Below are positions 1 to 12,300 of a DNA stretch of 42,064 nt, piece after piece; the first letter of the stretch is position 1; the number at the start of each line of letters is the position of its first letter. Made by a program: the position numbers and the translations under genes. This stretch comes from Caulochytrium protostelioides. Its lineage: Eukaryota; Chytridiomycota; Caulochytriomycetes; Caulochytriales; Caulochytriaceae. The notes beneath the pieces are model-generated. The model made no database searches. It was given only the letters and a program-made list of their open reading frames with translations, and was not told where the DNA came from. The DNA lies in the NCBI GenBank assembly GCA_003615045.1, contig ML014271.1:1-42064 (forward strand), in the 5' to 3' direction.

Positions 1-360
1 GGCGCGCCGAGCCCGCAGCTCCGTGACCGCGTCCTCACGGGCCTCACAAATGCCTCGACGGTCTAATCGGACGGAAGGACAATCCATTCGAGGGCTGATG
101 GCTGGATTTTTTATGGCTCTAGCCATCGCCCATCTCTTCAATCGATCGATGTGAAATTGGTTACATGTGAATCGATGCGTACCGATGAGGCATGCGGCTC
201 GCTGGTCGTCATCCGCTGGGCACTCACAGACGCAGAAGGCCCCTGATGCAACGAAACCATGGGTATGATGACCGGGGTAGCGACTGCCTGGACGCCCCCG
301 CTCCCTCCGCCGAGCGCCGGCCCGCCGGCCCGCCGGGCGCCGGCCGCAGCCCCGGGGGGC
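1..360. other. Left-edge non-genic stretch
   Basis: No gene can be supported here. A short plus-strand frame ending near 150 contains a hydrophobic run (GLMAGFFMALAIAHLF), which could be the tail of an upstream gene cut by the window edge. It has no recognisable family and is too short to call. From about 301 the sequence becomes a GC-rich Pro/Ala-type low-complexity run leading into the Fanzor remnant. Confidence 0.4.
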
Positions 361-815
361 AAGGGTGAGATCTCTATTCCAACAGCTCGCGCGTAACAGG
401 CATGCGCCCAGCGGTTCTGCACCGTCTTGGTCGACGAGTTCCAGACGACCTAGGTGCATGCCGAGACGAAATGACCTCCTGACCAAGGTGACCCCCCGGC
501 TATGCCGATCTCTCGCGCGTCCCGGGCGGGCGCCCCTTCGGCCGCGCCAATATCGGTCACCGCACACCAGTTCCGCAAGGCCCGGATGTATGGCCACACG
601 GATGTGGCCCTGAAACCCGGTCAGCACCGGTGCCAGGGGATCGTGGCTCGAGGTTTGCTTGGTGTGATGCCACCAGCAGCAAGTTTGTGAACCGCGACCG
701 CAATGCCGCGTTGAACATCCGACGCTGCCTGGCCGTACCCGCCAGACTGGAGGCGCTAAGCCGCAACGGGCAAAACTCGCTGCCGCTCGTGGTCGGCAAG
801 CGCATCCGTCACTGA
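361..815 (+). pseudogene. Decayed Fanzor (eukaryotic TnpB-like RNA-guided nuclease) remnant, C-terminal half
   Basis: Two blocks look like the C-terminal RuvC/zinc-ribbon part of Fanzor proteins. Codons 421-450 read TVLVDEFQTT, the conserved strand just before the first zinc-ribbon cysteines, and are followed at once by an in-frame TAG (451-453). An earlier in-frame TAA lies about 30 nt upstream of that block. In another frame, codons 660-815 read WCDATSSKFVNRDRNAALN and continue IRRC to a natural TGA at 813-815. NRDRNAALNI is the RuvC-III signature, with the catalytic Asp at 696-698. The stretch between, in a third frame from about 455, begins CMPRRNDLLTKV, a degraded version of the expected CxxC region. 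At least one stop and two frame changes separate the blocks, so this is a broken copy. No N-terminal half, terminal repeats or partner transposase were seen. The family is inferred from motif memory; introns instead of frameshifts cannot be fully excluded. Confidence 0.68.
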
Positions 816-927
816 ACCAAGATGCGTACTGCCTCGATGTGGAACCCCTAGGGAGCGCCGCGGAGGGCATGGTGAGCAGCGTGAGGTCAGGATGGGTCTA
901 TATATACGATCTCGTTAAACAGAAATA

Positions 928-3900
928 TTAGTGCTTGGCACGCTTCGCGCCACCCGATTTGGCCGCGTGGTCCGGGCCGCGCTTGCCTGAGGGCTTGCCA
1001 GAGGACTTGCCAGAGGACTTGCCGCCCTTACCAGCGTCCTTCTTGCCCTTGCCGCTTTTGCTGGCCGAGGGGCGCGGATCCGACGAGACCGCAATGTTCA
1101 CGTGCGTTGCGGTCGGCGGCTTGGAGCCCGAGGTCACTTGCGACCAGGCCTCCTCAGTGCCCTTGATCGTGTATTTCGAGACATCGATATCCTTGATCAT
1201 GGCCTGCTGCACCTCGGTCAGCGCGGGCGCCGCCGCTACGGGCGAGAGGGTGGCGTCATCGTTGTCATCGTCGTGGTTGGCCGCGCCGTCGACATCAGAC
1301 GCGGCGTCGGCATCCTCACCAGCATCCATACAGGCCTCCGCATCCGATGTCTCGCCCGACACGGTCGGTAGGGCCGGAGCCTTGGCAGCATCGGCTTCTA
1401 GGCGCTGCTGCTCGGCCTGCATCTCAATCTCGCCGAGCACTTTAGAGAACCGGCGCATCGACTTCGAGAACAGCGCGAGCAGTTGAGACGAACCGACATT
1501 GAGTTCCTTGACCATGTCGTCCATCGATTTCATCTGAAGGCCCATACCTACGAGTAGGCTCTGCTGGATTGCAGACAGGGGCCCTGTCGCGAGCGACGCC
1601 TCGGCGCTGGCGGCCTTCGACGGCGGCAGGATCAGACGGCACCCTTTCGGGTCGAAGTAGAGCTGCGCCAGACGCGGCAACAAGTCGGCGACCACGTGGA
1701 AATCCACCAGGTTGTCCGCGTAGCTCGCCAGTCGCTTCAGATCGAAACGGGTGAAGTATGTCGGGATCTCTTGGCTGGTCAAGGCGTTGGCGGCGTCCTT
1801 ATCCGTCAGAACTACCACCGACGACGTCGTCGGCAGCATCCCCATGATCAGGCGCACAGGCATCGCGCGGAAGGCCATGCCCGTCAGATCGAGCATGCGG
1901 CGCTGGAAGTCTTGGACGAATCCGGTCAGCCAATCGTCCTCCGCGGCGGCGGCGGCGAGGGCGCGGTCCATGTGGCGCAGCATGATGCAGGTGTGCTCGC
2001 CGGTGAGCTCGTTCGCCGTCTGGCGCAGGTAGATCGGCGCCATCTCGAGACGGCGCCAGAAGCGCAGCAGCTCCGGCGTAAGGCCAAAGGACACGCCGAA
2101 CCAGTCCAGCTTGGACTTGAGCGGCAGGCCCTTGCTCAGCAGCGGACCGAGCTGGCTCGCGGCGCGCGGGGCCAGCTTTTCCGACAGCAGAACCGACGTC
2201 TTTGCCGCATCCGCATCGTCGTCCAATCGGGACGGCTTGGAGGGCGCCGTCACAGCAGCAGCAGCTTCGTCGAGGTTGAGTCCGCTGCCGGTTTGGTTGA
2301 GTATGCGGACGAGCTCCTCCATCGCGCGGCGGCCGTACCCCATGCCCGTGAGATCCGGGTGGGTCGCGATTCGGATAACGCGGCAACCCGAGAGACGACC
2401 AAAGTCGGACTCGCCGAACTGCTGACTGACAACCCACGGGATGAGGTCGCCCGCAGTACGAACACCGCGCGCGAGGGCCTGGTTGATACTGTTGGCGGCA
2501 ATCTGGCCCTCCATCGCGACTTGGATCACGACGAGGGGCATCGGCAGCTGCGCTGGTCCGTCGGTGGGCTTCGGACGGGCCAGCAGCACGTATAGACGGT
2601 GCGCGGGCGCGTCGCTAAGCAGCTGCAAGTCGTTGGGGCTATTCTTGTAGTGTCCCGCTACATAGAGGCTCATCACACTCTGCAAAAACGCTTCGCTCGC
2701 CGGGTGGTATGAGAACAGGGAGTCGCGGTTGACTTCGAAGAGCTCGCACTGCGCCGGGTTCGGGCAGCCCGAGGTGCCGAGCACAGCCTTCATGGACTCG
2801 GCGCCGCGCAAGCACAGCAGGTTGTCGAGCCACGCCTCCACGGGGTCGTGGTGGCCGTATCGGATAGGGATCTCGAGGGTGATCTCGCGCAGGGGGCGGC
2901 CGCTTGTCGACTCTTCACGGAGCTGCTTGAGCAGCTTGAGCTGCAACGCGCGGCCGGTTCCTTCATAGCCGTTGATAGTGGAAGCCATGAACACCAGGTA
3001 GGGCCCCAACAGCTTGCGGAGCAGCGGCAGCGGGATGGCGGCAGCCTCGTCGACAATGAGCAGTTCGCAGTGCGTGAGCTGGTGGTGGTCCTGAGGCTGA
3101 ATCCACTGGACCGTCTGGCGGTGGTCGCGGTGGATGTTGATGCGCACAATGGCCTTGCCATACTCAGGCAGGGTGCTCTGCACGAGCTCGTAATCGATGT
3201 GCTCGGCGTAGTTAAGCGCCTTCAACGCACGCACGACAAACTCAAAGAAGGTCTTCAGGTTCTCGGGGCTCGGCGACGTGACAAAGATGTTGCTGTAGCC
3301 GTACGCGACGGCGGACGCCAGCGCGAGACCCATCGACGCCGATTTGCCGCGGCCACGAGCGGCCGTCAGCGCCACCGTCGAGTTCATTTTCTTTTCGGCG
3401 ATCGCATCGATAAAGGTCATGACGGCCTTCGCCTGGTCGAGCGTCTTGCACTCCTTTACGAGCGCCGTAATGGGCTGTGCATCCTCAAGCCCCTCAATGA
3501 GCTCCTGCTTTTTTTGCGCATCGGGGTCGATAGCCTGGCCCTGCGCGTCGGTCTGGACGACGAAGGGCTCGATCGTGCGCGTCTGTGTGAGCGGCAGCAC
3601 GTTGAGCTCATCGTCAGTCACAAGGCAGTTGGCACACTGGCCGAGAGACAGCAGGAATCGCTCGTTGAAGCGCGCCACGGTGTCCTCGTTCGCGGCCGTG
3701 CGGTACCGCGCGTGGACGTCCATCGTCATGGTGTACAGCTGCTTAAGCGACGACATGGACTTGAGCAGCAACACCACAAGGCCGCCGCCCTCAACGGTCT
3801 CGATGGTGCGGGCGAGCAGGTTCGGCGTAACGGCCTCGAAGTCCTGCAGAATGCACATGCCATACGTGTTGCCGAGGATCTTGTCGGTTTCCTTGTAGTA

Positions 3901-4215
3901 CGAGTAGCGGATGTTGGTCGACGAGACAAAGATGTCGAACGGATCGTCCTCATCCACCTCGCGAATACCCTTTTTGATCTGCTTCTGTACGTGGCGCATG
4001 CGCTTGCGCCGGTTCGACGAGAACCCCAGCTCTTTCTTGTAGCACCAGAGCACATCGGGTCTTGAGGATACGCGCGCTTTCGTCAGCAGGTAGTGGAGGG
4101 TAACGACCTGGTCCTTGCCGCGGTCGCCCACCATCACAAAGAAGGAACGGTGGTTTTGTGCAACGCCATTCTTGATGAGCGTTGGGACGCGAGCGTCCAG
4201 CTTCTTGCGCTGCAT
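928..4215 (-). CDS. KRE33: RNA cytidine acetyltransferase (KRE33/NAT10 family)
   Basis: ATP- and acetyl-CoA-dependent enzyme that makes N4-acetylcytidine in 18S rRNA and, with an adaptor, in tRNA; it acts in the nucleolus during small-subunit assembly. The start chosen is the ATG at 4213-4215 (MQRKKLDARVP), which aligns with the usual N-terminus; another in-frame ATG lies four codons upstream (4225-4227), and the frame's further extension to 4374 begins at a non-ATG codon. From this start (1095 aa) one sees the TmcA-type N-terminal domain, with the near-invariant ILGNTYGMCILQDFEA around residue 115. A RecD-like helicase follows, with Walker A GRGKSA (about 287-292) and Walker B LLIVDEA (about 385-391). 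The GNAT domain (about 540-640) includes RIATHPDLTGMGYGRRAMEE, the acetyl-CoA loop, and a tRNA-binding C-terminal domain follows. The tail is acidic, then Lys/Gly/Ser-rich (repeats of GKSSGKSSGKPSGK). Slightly longer than human NAT10 (1025 aa). All core motifs are intact. Confidence 0.96.
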   Translation of the reverse strand: MQRKKLDARVPTLIKNGVAQNHRSFFVMVGDRGKDQVVTLHYLLTKARVSSRPDVLWCYKKELGFSSNRRKRMRHVQKQIKKGIREVDEDDPFDIFVSSTNIRYSYYKETDKILGNTYGMCILQDFEAVTPNLLARTIETVEGGGLVVLLLKSMSSLKQLYTMTMDVHARYRTAANEDTVARFNERFLLSLGQCANCLVTDDELNVLPLTQTRTIEPFVVQTDAQGQAIDPDAQKKQELIEGLEDAQPITALVKECKTLDQAKAVMTFIDAIAEKKMNSTVALTAARGRGKSASMGLALASAVAYGYSNIFVTSPSPENLKTFFEFVVRALKALNYAEHIDYELVQSTLPEYGKAIVRINIHRDHRQTVQWIQPQDHHQLTHCELLIVDEAAAIPLPLLRKLLGPYLVFMASTINGYEGTGRALQLKLLKQLREESTSGRPLREITLEIPIRYGHHDPVEAWLDNLLCLRGAESMKAVLGTSGCPNPAQCELFEVNRDSLFSYHPASEAFLQSVMSLYVAGHYKNSPNDLQLLSDAPAHRLYVLLARPKPTDGPAQLPMPLVVIQVAMEGQIAANSINQALARGVRTAGDLIPWVVSQQFGESDFGRLSGCRVIRIATHPDLTGMGYGRRAMEELVRILNQTGSGLNLDEAAAAVTAPSKPSRLDDDADAAKTSVLLSEKLAPRAASQLGPLLSKGLPLKSKLDWFGVSFGLTPELLRFWRRLEMAPIYLRQTANELTGEHTCIMLRHMDRALAAAAAEDDWLTGFVQDFQRRMLDLTGMAFRAMPVRLIMGMLPTTSSVVVLTDKDAANALTSQEIPTYFTRFDLKRLASYADNLVDFHVVADLLPRLAQLYFDPKGCRLILPPSKAASAEASLATGPLSAIQQSLLVGMGLQMKSMDDMVKELNVGSSQLLALFSKSMRRFSKVLGEIEMQAEQQRLEADAAKAPALPTVSGETSDAEACMDAGEDADAASDVDGAANHDDDNDDATLSPVAAAPALTEVQQAMIKDIDVSKYTIKGTEEAWSQVTSGSKPPTATHVNIAVSSDPRPSASKSGKGKKDAGKGGKSSGKSSGKPSGKRGPDHAAKSGGAKRAKH

Positions 4216-6316
4216 CGGGGCGCCCATGATGGCAGCGTCGTGGGATAGGAGGGGGAGGTTGGTCGGAGTCGACACACGTGCTATTTTCGACCTGTAGCGA
4301 GGAGACGAGACGGCGGAAGGGAGATCGTCGACGGCGCACGCCGTGATGGGACTAGCCGGGAACCAGAAGGGCAAGCGAGAGCGAGAAATTCGATATGGCG
4401 GAAATGGGTATGCGGCTTGCAGGAAGGCGGGGAATCCCGCCGCACGAGAAAAGGGCGTGACAGAGCGCTAACCACGGCCTCTGTAGGACGAGTATCAATT
4501 ATCTTGCTAATGTGCCAAGTCAGCCTTGTCCGCATCGCTCTTTTCATGCGTAGCTCGGTGCGAATGCTTCGCTGAAGACGATTTGCTGCGCTAGGGCGCC
4601 GTACGCCAAGCGAGTGTCGGAGTGGGCCGCGCCCTGGCCGGCGGCGTCAGCGCCCCGCGGGCGGAGTTTTGAGGATATCGGAAGGACGGGTGGCTTAGAC
4701 GATGAAAATCGGGGATTCGGTGGCGTCGGCTGGTTCGGGCCAGGGTCTGGTGAACATGGGTGATCGCCACACACGTGCCGCAGTCGCCGGGGCGTGCTGA
4801 TCCGTGGTCGAAGGCATCGCATGCGCGCGTCATTACTGATAGACCATGCTGGCATTCATGCTGTTCATACAGAAGTAGCCATATGTTCTTATTATGGTCA
4901 GGATCGTCCCTCCATGATATCAGATTGGGCTAAATAGTTGTCTCTTCGGATCGAATCGCGTCCATCGTAATAAACTCCATCGGAGATGGGCTAGCACACT
5001 GGCCACCATGCTGTGGGAGACATAGATCATTGTAGGTCTCAAATCTCTATATATAGTCATAGCGGTAGAATGTTGGACTTCCTGCAAACTTCCGCGCCGC
5101 CGCCGCACAGACCCTCTCATGATTGAACGGCATTTATTAGCAGAGATACGGACGTTTTCTGAATTCGTTGTTACGTATTCACGTCTACAACGTCTTACTT
5201 GTCTGACCGCTGATAGATGTGGTACGCGTTTGGCAGCCATTGACGTTTTATTTCGGGATAAAGACCTCTTAATGTAGGCGATGATGATCCGCTTCCAAGA
5301 AAAAGCGTGTCTTAATAAACCGACGTATCAAGACCCCACACACCACACGATCACGGTATCGCAGTGTCAAGCCGATCTGACGATCCCGGCTTTCCAAATG
5401 ATGTGAATCAATCACTAGACCGTCAGCTGTTCATACCTTTTTCATTTTCGTCGAAGGCATCGCATTCGTAATGGTCGTGCGCCCTCATGGCCTACGCGGT
5501 CTTGTCGCACGCGGCGTGATGACGCGGATCGGCGCCACCGGCCGCACCATGATGGGCGCGGCCACAACTGGCTCCGCGGTCGGTGATCGGATTATTGTTT
5601 CCCTTTCGTGGCGCGGCAGACCCGCGTGGCGAAGACCGGTCCGGCCGCGGGGGTGGGCGGCCAGGCGGCGAGCAGATGGGCCGAGGGCGGGCGCGTGCCA
5701 TCGCGCCCCGTCCGCCGGCCCCCGGCACCCATCGCGGCGGCTGCGTTGAGGATTTGCTCATGAAGGCGGCTATTTCCGTCGATGCCGCTCATAATCGCGT
5801 TGCTGGTTGCGAGTGGCGGCGACCACGCGATGAATGACGCGCATCAGGGGAGCTGCCGTCGGCGAGATCATGTCAACGCGTGGTAGCAAGCATCGACGGA
5901 GTATGGGGAGCGCGGACGACTTTGGCCTTGCTTCTGTGCCGCGCACGCTGCCCCTGACCCTTCGACGCGCGATCCATCCACTAGCGCGCCCATCGGCATC
6001 GGACTGGCCTGATTTACCCGATTACCGGGATTCGGCCTGACGCGCCGCCCACTGCAACGAGGTACCACGTTGTCGCGTCGGACCTCATGCCTGCCGAGGA
6101 GCGGTTCCCCTTGCGCGCCCCCCCTCGCTGCCCTGGCTGCGCATGACCGCCACGGGTTCTGCGCATCCGTCTGTTCATTGTCTGGTGACTCGCACTCGGT
6201 TCGTCTGCCCCGTGCCGTGGCGGCTGCCATCGGACGTGGTACGCGAAACGGTCTTCATCAGTTAAGCATCGGCCACCGCGCGTCGACGATCGCGTTGGCC
6301 GTTGCGCCTGAACGCC
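4216..6316. other. Intergenic, divergent promoter region
   Basis: About 2.1 kb between the divergent KRE33 and golgin-like genes. It contains only short frames without recognisable domains, and its base composition is clearly more AT-rich around 4850-5450 than in neighbouring genes. No tRNA, repeat family or transposon could be identified. It presumably holds both promoters and 5' untranslated regions. Confidence 0.5.
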
Positions 6317-9300
6317 ATGGACAGTGCAGAGATTGCCGATCGAGAAGAGAAACTGCGTCTTGCTCGCAAAAAGGTAAGCAGTGACGTCGAGTGATGTCCG
6401 ATGCTTGTCCTCCAGATTGGACATCGCTGAGCGATGTGTGCACTGTGAAAGAATACGCAGAGCAAGAGCAGCCTGCAGCGATTAAACGATTGCGTTGATT
6501 GGCGCTACGGAACACAGGTCCATGACAGATAGACCGCTCAAGTCAGATGACTGACGCTTTATTTGTGCCATACTTCAAATGGTGTCGCCTGTCCTGTTTT
6601 GGACTGTCTCGATAACTTGGTCTTGATGGTGTGGTCAATGGGTTGTGGCGCGCGCAGCTCAGCAAGTTTCAAAAGAAGAAGCAGAGCGCAGAAAGCGGTG
6701 CCACCGACGCCATGATGGCCCCCGAGACCGAACGCGACGGCCCGTATGGTCGCGGGCCCCCGCCGGTCGATCTGCCGCCGCCGCCCGTGGGCTCGGCGTC
6801 AGACTATCTCCAAGGCGGCGCGCCGCCCCGCGGTCGCCATGTTGCCGTCGGCAACGCCGCTCGCCCTCCCGCACAGACGGCCTATGCGCCCGCCACCTTC
6901 AACGCACCCACCCCGGCGCCGCTCGACGCCACCATCGCGGCCGACGAGCTGACGCCCATCCCCATCAACGGCCCTGATCCCCCGCCGCCGCCGCCGCCGC
7001 TCGGCGGCTACCTCGACGGCGCCGCGCAGGACCGTCCCGCCGACGCCGGCGCGCCGCCTTCGCAGCGGCCGAAGCAGCGCCGCGGCATCTTCGGGAGCCT
7101 CATCTCGGCCGCCCAGGAGGTCTTCCCGGGCCGCGCACGCAGCTCCTCGCCCTCCGGCGATCGTCACCTGAGCGACTCTCAGCCCGGATCGCCACACCGG
7201 GCTCCCCTGAACGATCCCGCACCGCTCGCGGACGCGCCGGCCGGCCATGGCGGCGGCGCGCCGCCCATGCTGCCGCCACCGCCTCCCCTGGCGAATGGCG
7301 CTGCCGCCGATCTCGGCACCGCGTCGTCCTCGCTGCCACTTCCGCCGCCGCCGACGTTCGCGTCTTGGCTCACCGGCACTGCACCTGCGAACCCACCGCC
7401 GCCGCCAACCGCGGCGGCGCATGCGCTCTTAATGCCGGCAGCCGACGACCAGACGGCGGGAGCGAACGCGTCCGCGATGCCGTTCCCGCCGCCGCCACCG
7501 TCGACATCGCTGCCGCCACCACCGGCATCGACGATCTCGCAGGACCCCGCAACAAAGACGACGCGGCCGCCGCCGCCCGCAAACGCCGGCGACTCTTACC
7601 AAGCCGACGATACGCCCGACATGCCCGCGCAGAGCATTTACCCGATCTCGGCGCCGCCCGCGCCGCCGGTGGCCGATGGTGCCGTGTCGGCGCCGTCGGC
7701 TCGCTGGGACCACCCGTCGCCGGTCGCCTACAGCAACTACAACTACTATGCGAACGGTTACGACGCGTCGTACGCCGGCGGTCCAACCGAGGAAAGTTAC
7801 TTTGCGGGCCACGGCGAGTATGCGCAGGCCTCGGCCGGTGGCGTCCATGGCCACCAGCAAGGTCACGGCCACCACTATCATCATGGCCAGGCCGCCGACG
7901 GGCGTGGTCACGCCAAAACCGCCTACGGGGCACACGATGCAGTGACCACCTACCCCGGTGACGCCGCCGCCTCGCATTCGCCCTACCATCCAGATGGCCC
8001 CCATGCCATCGACGGGGATGGCGCGGCGCTGTATGAGGCCCAGGATGACGGCTCGATCGTCGATCTGCAGGCCGGCTCGGTCCAGTCGAATTTGTCGCCC
8101 GGATCGCGACAACACGGCATCATCGGGGACAACCCCTCACCGGGTCCGGCGTACAACACGGTGACGGTGAGCGGCGCGTATGGCGGACCGGAGTATGACG
8201 CGCAGACCGCCGACGGCGGTGATGTCGCGGCCGGCGACGGTCTACCGCACCCAGCCTATGCGAGCATCGATGCCCATCTCGCCGACGCCGCGGCGACCGA
8301 CCCTGCGCACACCGCCACGCATGGGCACGACGAGTCCGCAGCCGCCACGGCGTTCTTGGATACGAATGGCGGCGCCACTAGCGGCGCGAGTCCGTATGTG
8401 ACGGACATGCACAACGCGACCGATTATGATCCCAACCAGGCCCATGTTTACCTGAAAGCGGACGGCACGGCCGCGGGCCCCACGGCCATTGCAACATCCA
8501 CGGCGGCTGCGGAAAATGCGTGGCGTGGCGCACAGGCGGACGTCTCGCCCACGTATGCCACCACTGCGCCGGCCTATCCATTGAACGGCATCCTCTCCAC
8601 CGGCCACGCGAACGACGAGACGGCGCGACATGCGGCGGGCAGCGACGTGGCGGCCTTCGATACCTACCACTCGCCTATTCAACCTTACAGTGCCGCCGTC
8701 GCTAGCCCCAACGCCGCGGCGGCGTCGGTGGCGGCGGCCACGACCTCGACCTCGATACCGGCTGACGCGGCGCAGACATTGCCGTACGCGTATGCCTATG
8801 ATGCTACACACGAGCCGGCGTGGGTCGAGCAGCACCCGCACGCCACGACGACGGCGCTCCCGCGCGCCACGGCCGCCACGACGCCCGCGGAATCTTCGGA
8901 AATGACGGAGTTGCCCCACTCGGGCCACGCGACGGGCTCGTCCGCGGCTGTGGCGTCGTCCTCTGAGGATCCAGCGGCAACATCGTCCTCCGTGGCGCTG
9001 GTCCCCGAAACCGATCAGTCGAGCACGATGGACGACGATTTGCTGGAGTTGCAGCGCATGCAGGAGGATCTGTTCGCACCGTCGTCCTCAACCCTGGCCG
9101 GCGGCCACGCCATCCCCTCGTATGACACGCTGGTGGCGCCGTCGCTGTCCCCGTCGACCGTCGTCACGGGCGCGCCGCCGGCCTCAGCGCTGTCGGCGCC
9201 GTCGGTGCACTCGGTCCATTCAGCGCACTCGACCCACTCGGGGCCGACGGCCCTTGACGCGGCGGCGTCGGCGTCGGCGTTGTCGCCGCTGTCGCATCCC

Positions 9301-12300
9301 CACCCATCGCCCTCGGCACACCCGGGCTCGGTCAGCGGCGCGGTCACGTCGCCGCTGGCGCGAGCGTCGTCCGGCCTCGCCTCGCCAGGCCCGGCCTCGG
9401 CAGGGATGACGTCGCCGATCCCGTCGCCCACCGCGCATGCCTATTACGAAGCGCCGCCGCCGCCGCCGCCCGCGACGGGTGCCCCGACGGCGAGCACGGC
9501 GACGAGCCCCATCAAGCGGATGATGCAAACGCAGGATCAAATCACGTCGCCATTCTTGGCCGCCGCCACGTCGCATCTGGACGCCATGACCTCGCCGCAT
9601 ATGAACGCTGTTGACTCTAGCGATATTGCGCCTCTCGCGGCGAGCGACCCGCGACTCGCGAGATGGGAGATGCAGCTTCAGCAGGATCGCGAAGTCCTGG
9701 AGAGCGAGCGCGCGCAGCTGCGCGCGGAAGAGCAAGCGGTGATGGAACGCCAGGAGGAAGCCGCAGCGCGCGCAGCGCAGGAGGCGCATGAGATCGAGCA
9801 GAAGCGCCGTGATGTCGCGCTGCAGCAGCGTGAACTGCAGCAAGCCCAGGAAGCTCTGGATGCCGAGAAGCAAGCGTGGGCCACGCTGGAACAGACGCTT
9901 AAGAACGAGCAGCGCGTCCTCGAGCAGCGTGCGGATGAGCTGCAGCAGGAGCAAGCGCGTTTGCTCGAAGAGCGGCAGCAGATCGCTTCGTTGCGCCAGC
10001 GCGACGAGCAGAGCCTTGCCGAGGCCCACGCGAAAGCCCGAGAGGCCCACGCAGCGCTCGCCGCGGAGCAGCAGCAGCTGCAGGCCGCGGTGGAAAAAGC
10101 CGCGCTCGACCGCCAGCACCTAGACAAGAACAAGGTCCGACTGCAACAGATGATGGCCGATTTCAAGGCCCAGGCCCAGGCGCACTCCCAGTCGCAGCAG
10201 CAGACGCATGCGACATCCGCCGCGTTGCAGCAGCGTGAATCCACGTTGCAGCAGCGCGAATCCACGTTGCAGCAGCGCGAACAGGAGCTCGAGCAGCGCG
10301 AGCGCGATGTGCAGACCCAGGCCGAGGCCGTGGCGCAACAACAGCAGCGCCTCACCGAGCGTGACGCGGCCATCCGCGCCCAGCAAGCCGCGCTCGAGAA
10401 GACTGAGGCGATGCACCAGCAGAGGGCGCGCGATTTCCAGGAAGCGCTTAAAAAGGCGACGGCGCAGCAGAAACGGATCGAAGCGGACCGCGGGCAGCTC
10501 CACGCGAGCCAGCAGGCATTCCAGATCGATGTGGCGCAGTTCCGCGCTGACCAGGAGCGCCACCGCCAAGCGGTGCAGCAGCACCAGGCCTCCGAAGCCG
10601 CGCTGCAGCGTCAGCAGAAGGCTCTTGAGGAGCAGGAACAGGCGCTGGCGTCCGAGAAGCAGCAGCTGATGTCGCAGCAGCAGCAGCTCCAATCCGAGAC
10701 GCATGCACTGCGGACGCGCGAGGCCGCGTTCCTTGCCGATACGCAGCGCGGGCACACGGATGTCGCCGAGGCCCATCAGCGCATGGCGGCCTTGGAGGAA
10801 GAAGCGCGGCAGCATCGCTCGCAGTGGGACAGCCAGAAGGCCGAGTATGAAAAGCTGCTCAAGAACTTCCAATCACAGCTGGAGGCGCAGCAGGTCCAGG
10901 TCAGTTCGACGGGTACTCAGCTCAACAAAGCCCTGGTCCAGCTCAGCACGGCCACGGCCGAAAAGACGGCGCTTCAGCAGCAGCTCGACGCGGCGAAAGC
11001 CTCGATGGAGGAACGGCTTGCGGCAGCGCGGTCCTCAGCGCCGCCGTCTTCCGAAGAATCATTTGCGGCACAAGTCCAGGCAGCTAACGATAAGCTGGCG
11101 CACATGGAATTGCAGCTCCTGAAGGCGAACCAGCACATCAGCTCGCTATCGGAGCAGCTGGCCGCGGCCGTCCGCGAGAAGAATGATGCCGCGACCCAAG
11201 CCTCTACCGCCGCCTCTACCGCCGCCGCTGATGACGCGGCGGTTCTGATGGCCAAAAAGATCCATCTGCTCGAGAGTCGTCTACAGCAAATGGAAGGGCT
11301 TGAAACGCGGCTGCGCTCCGAGTTCCGCCAGCCGGCTTCTGCCGGGGCAGCGAGTGGCGCCAAGCCGTCGCGGAAAGCACCGCCGTCTGCTCCACAGGCA
11401 GAGGCGCACCGTGCCCCGAGTAACGAAGAGCTCATGGCGCCTGGGAAGAGCGGCGATGCCGCGGCCGCAGCGTCGAGTGCGGTGCCGGCAGTAGTGGCGC
11501 CTCGCAAGTCGGAAGCCGTGGCGCGGACCAAGACGGACGCCAGCGGCGCTGTCGCACACAAGAGTCAGACCCAGACGCATCTGCTGAATGTGATTGTGGC
11601 GTTGACCAACACGAACCAAAGCCTGGCGCAGCGCCTCGACACGCTGCAGGATCAGATGAACCAGGAGCGTTGCGCCACCGTGCCGCGATACCCGATGGTC
11701 ATGGCGCCGCCGCCCGTGCCGATGGCGTATGATCCGGCCATGGTGGAGATGACGCCGGACGCCATCGTCGCCGCGGGTCCCGCCGCCATGCACCGCGCTG
11801 TCCTTCCCAACGGCGTCTCGCCCATGTCGACCGCGGCCTCGATGGCGGCGAAGCCGATCCGGGCGTACTCGCCGAGCCGCGACCGCGGCATGGCCGACTC
11901 GGACATGATGAGCACGACGTCGCGGCTCGACCGCGGTGGGCCCCAGCCGCGCGTCGGACGGCCCATGCTGCGCCTCGGCCACGGCCACCCGGCTGCCCTC
12001 AACGGCATGGGCATGGGCATGGGGTACGGGATGAGTCCCGCCGGCTATCTGAGCGGCGGCGTCGGCGGTGGCCGTGATGCCGACGCCATGTCCGAAACGA
12101 GTTCGGTCGGGTCGCACCGCCACATCCGCGCCGCACACCTCGCGCGCCTGGACCAGCGGCTGCGCCAGTATGAGCAGGCCGCCGACCACCTGGACGCCAA
12201 CGAGCTTGACAACGTGTCGCCCTCGGGCGGCGTCGCGGCCCACGAGGCGGCCGAGACGCAGGAGACGCCGTCGCTGGCGGACCTGCACGATCTGGGGGAC

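Noticed and set aside
1696-4065. Long plus-strand frames (1696-2595 and 2848-4065) opposite KRE33
   Set aside because: Antisense shadows of a conserved coding region; Arg/Leu/Gly/His-rich with no domain.
4940-5050. tRNA-like promoter boxes on the minus strand (TGGCCAGTG and GATTCGATCC)
   Set aside because: The flanks of the putative T-loop do not pair and no acceptor stem can be formed.
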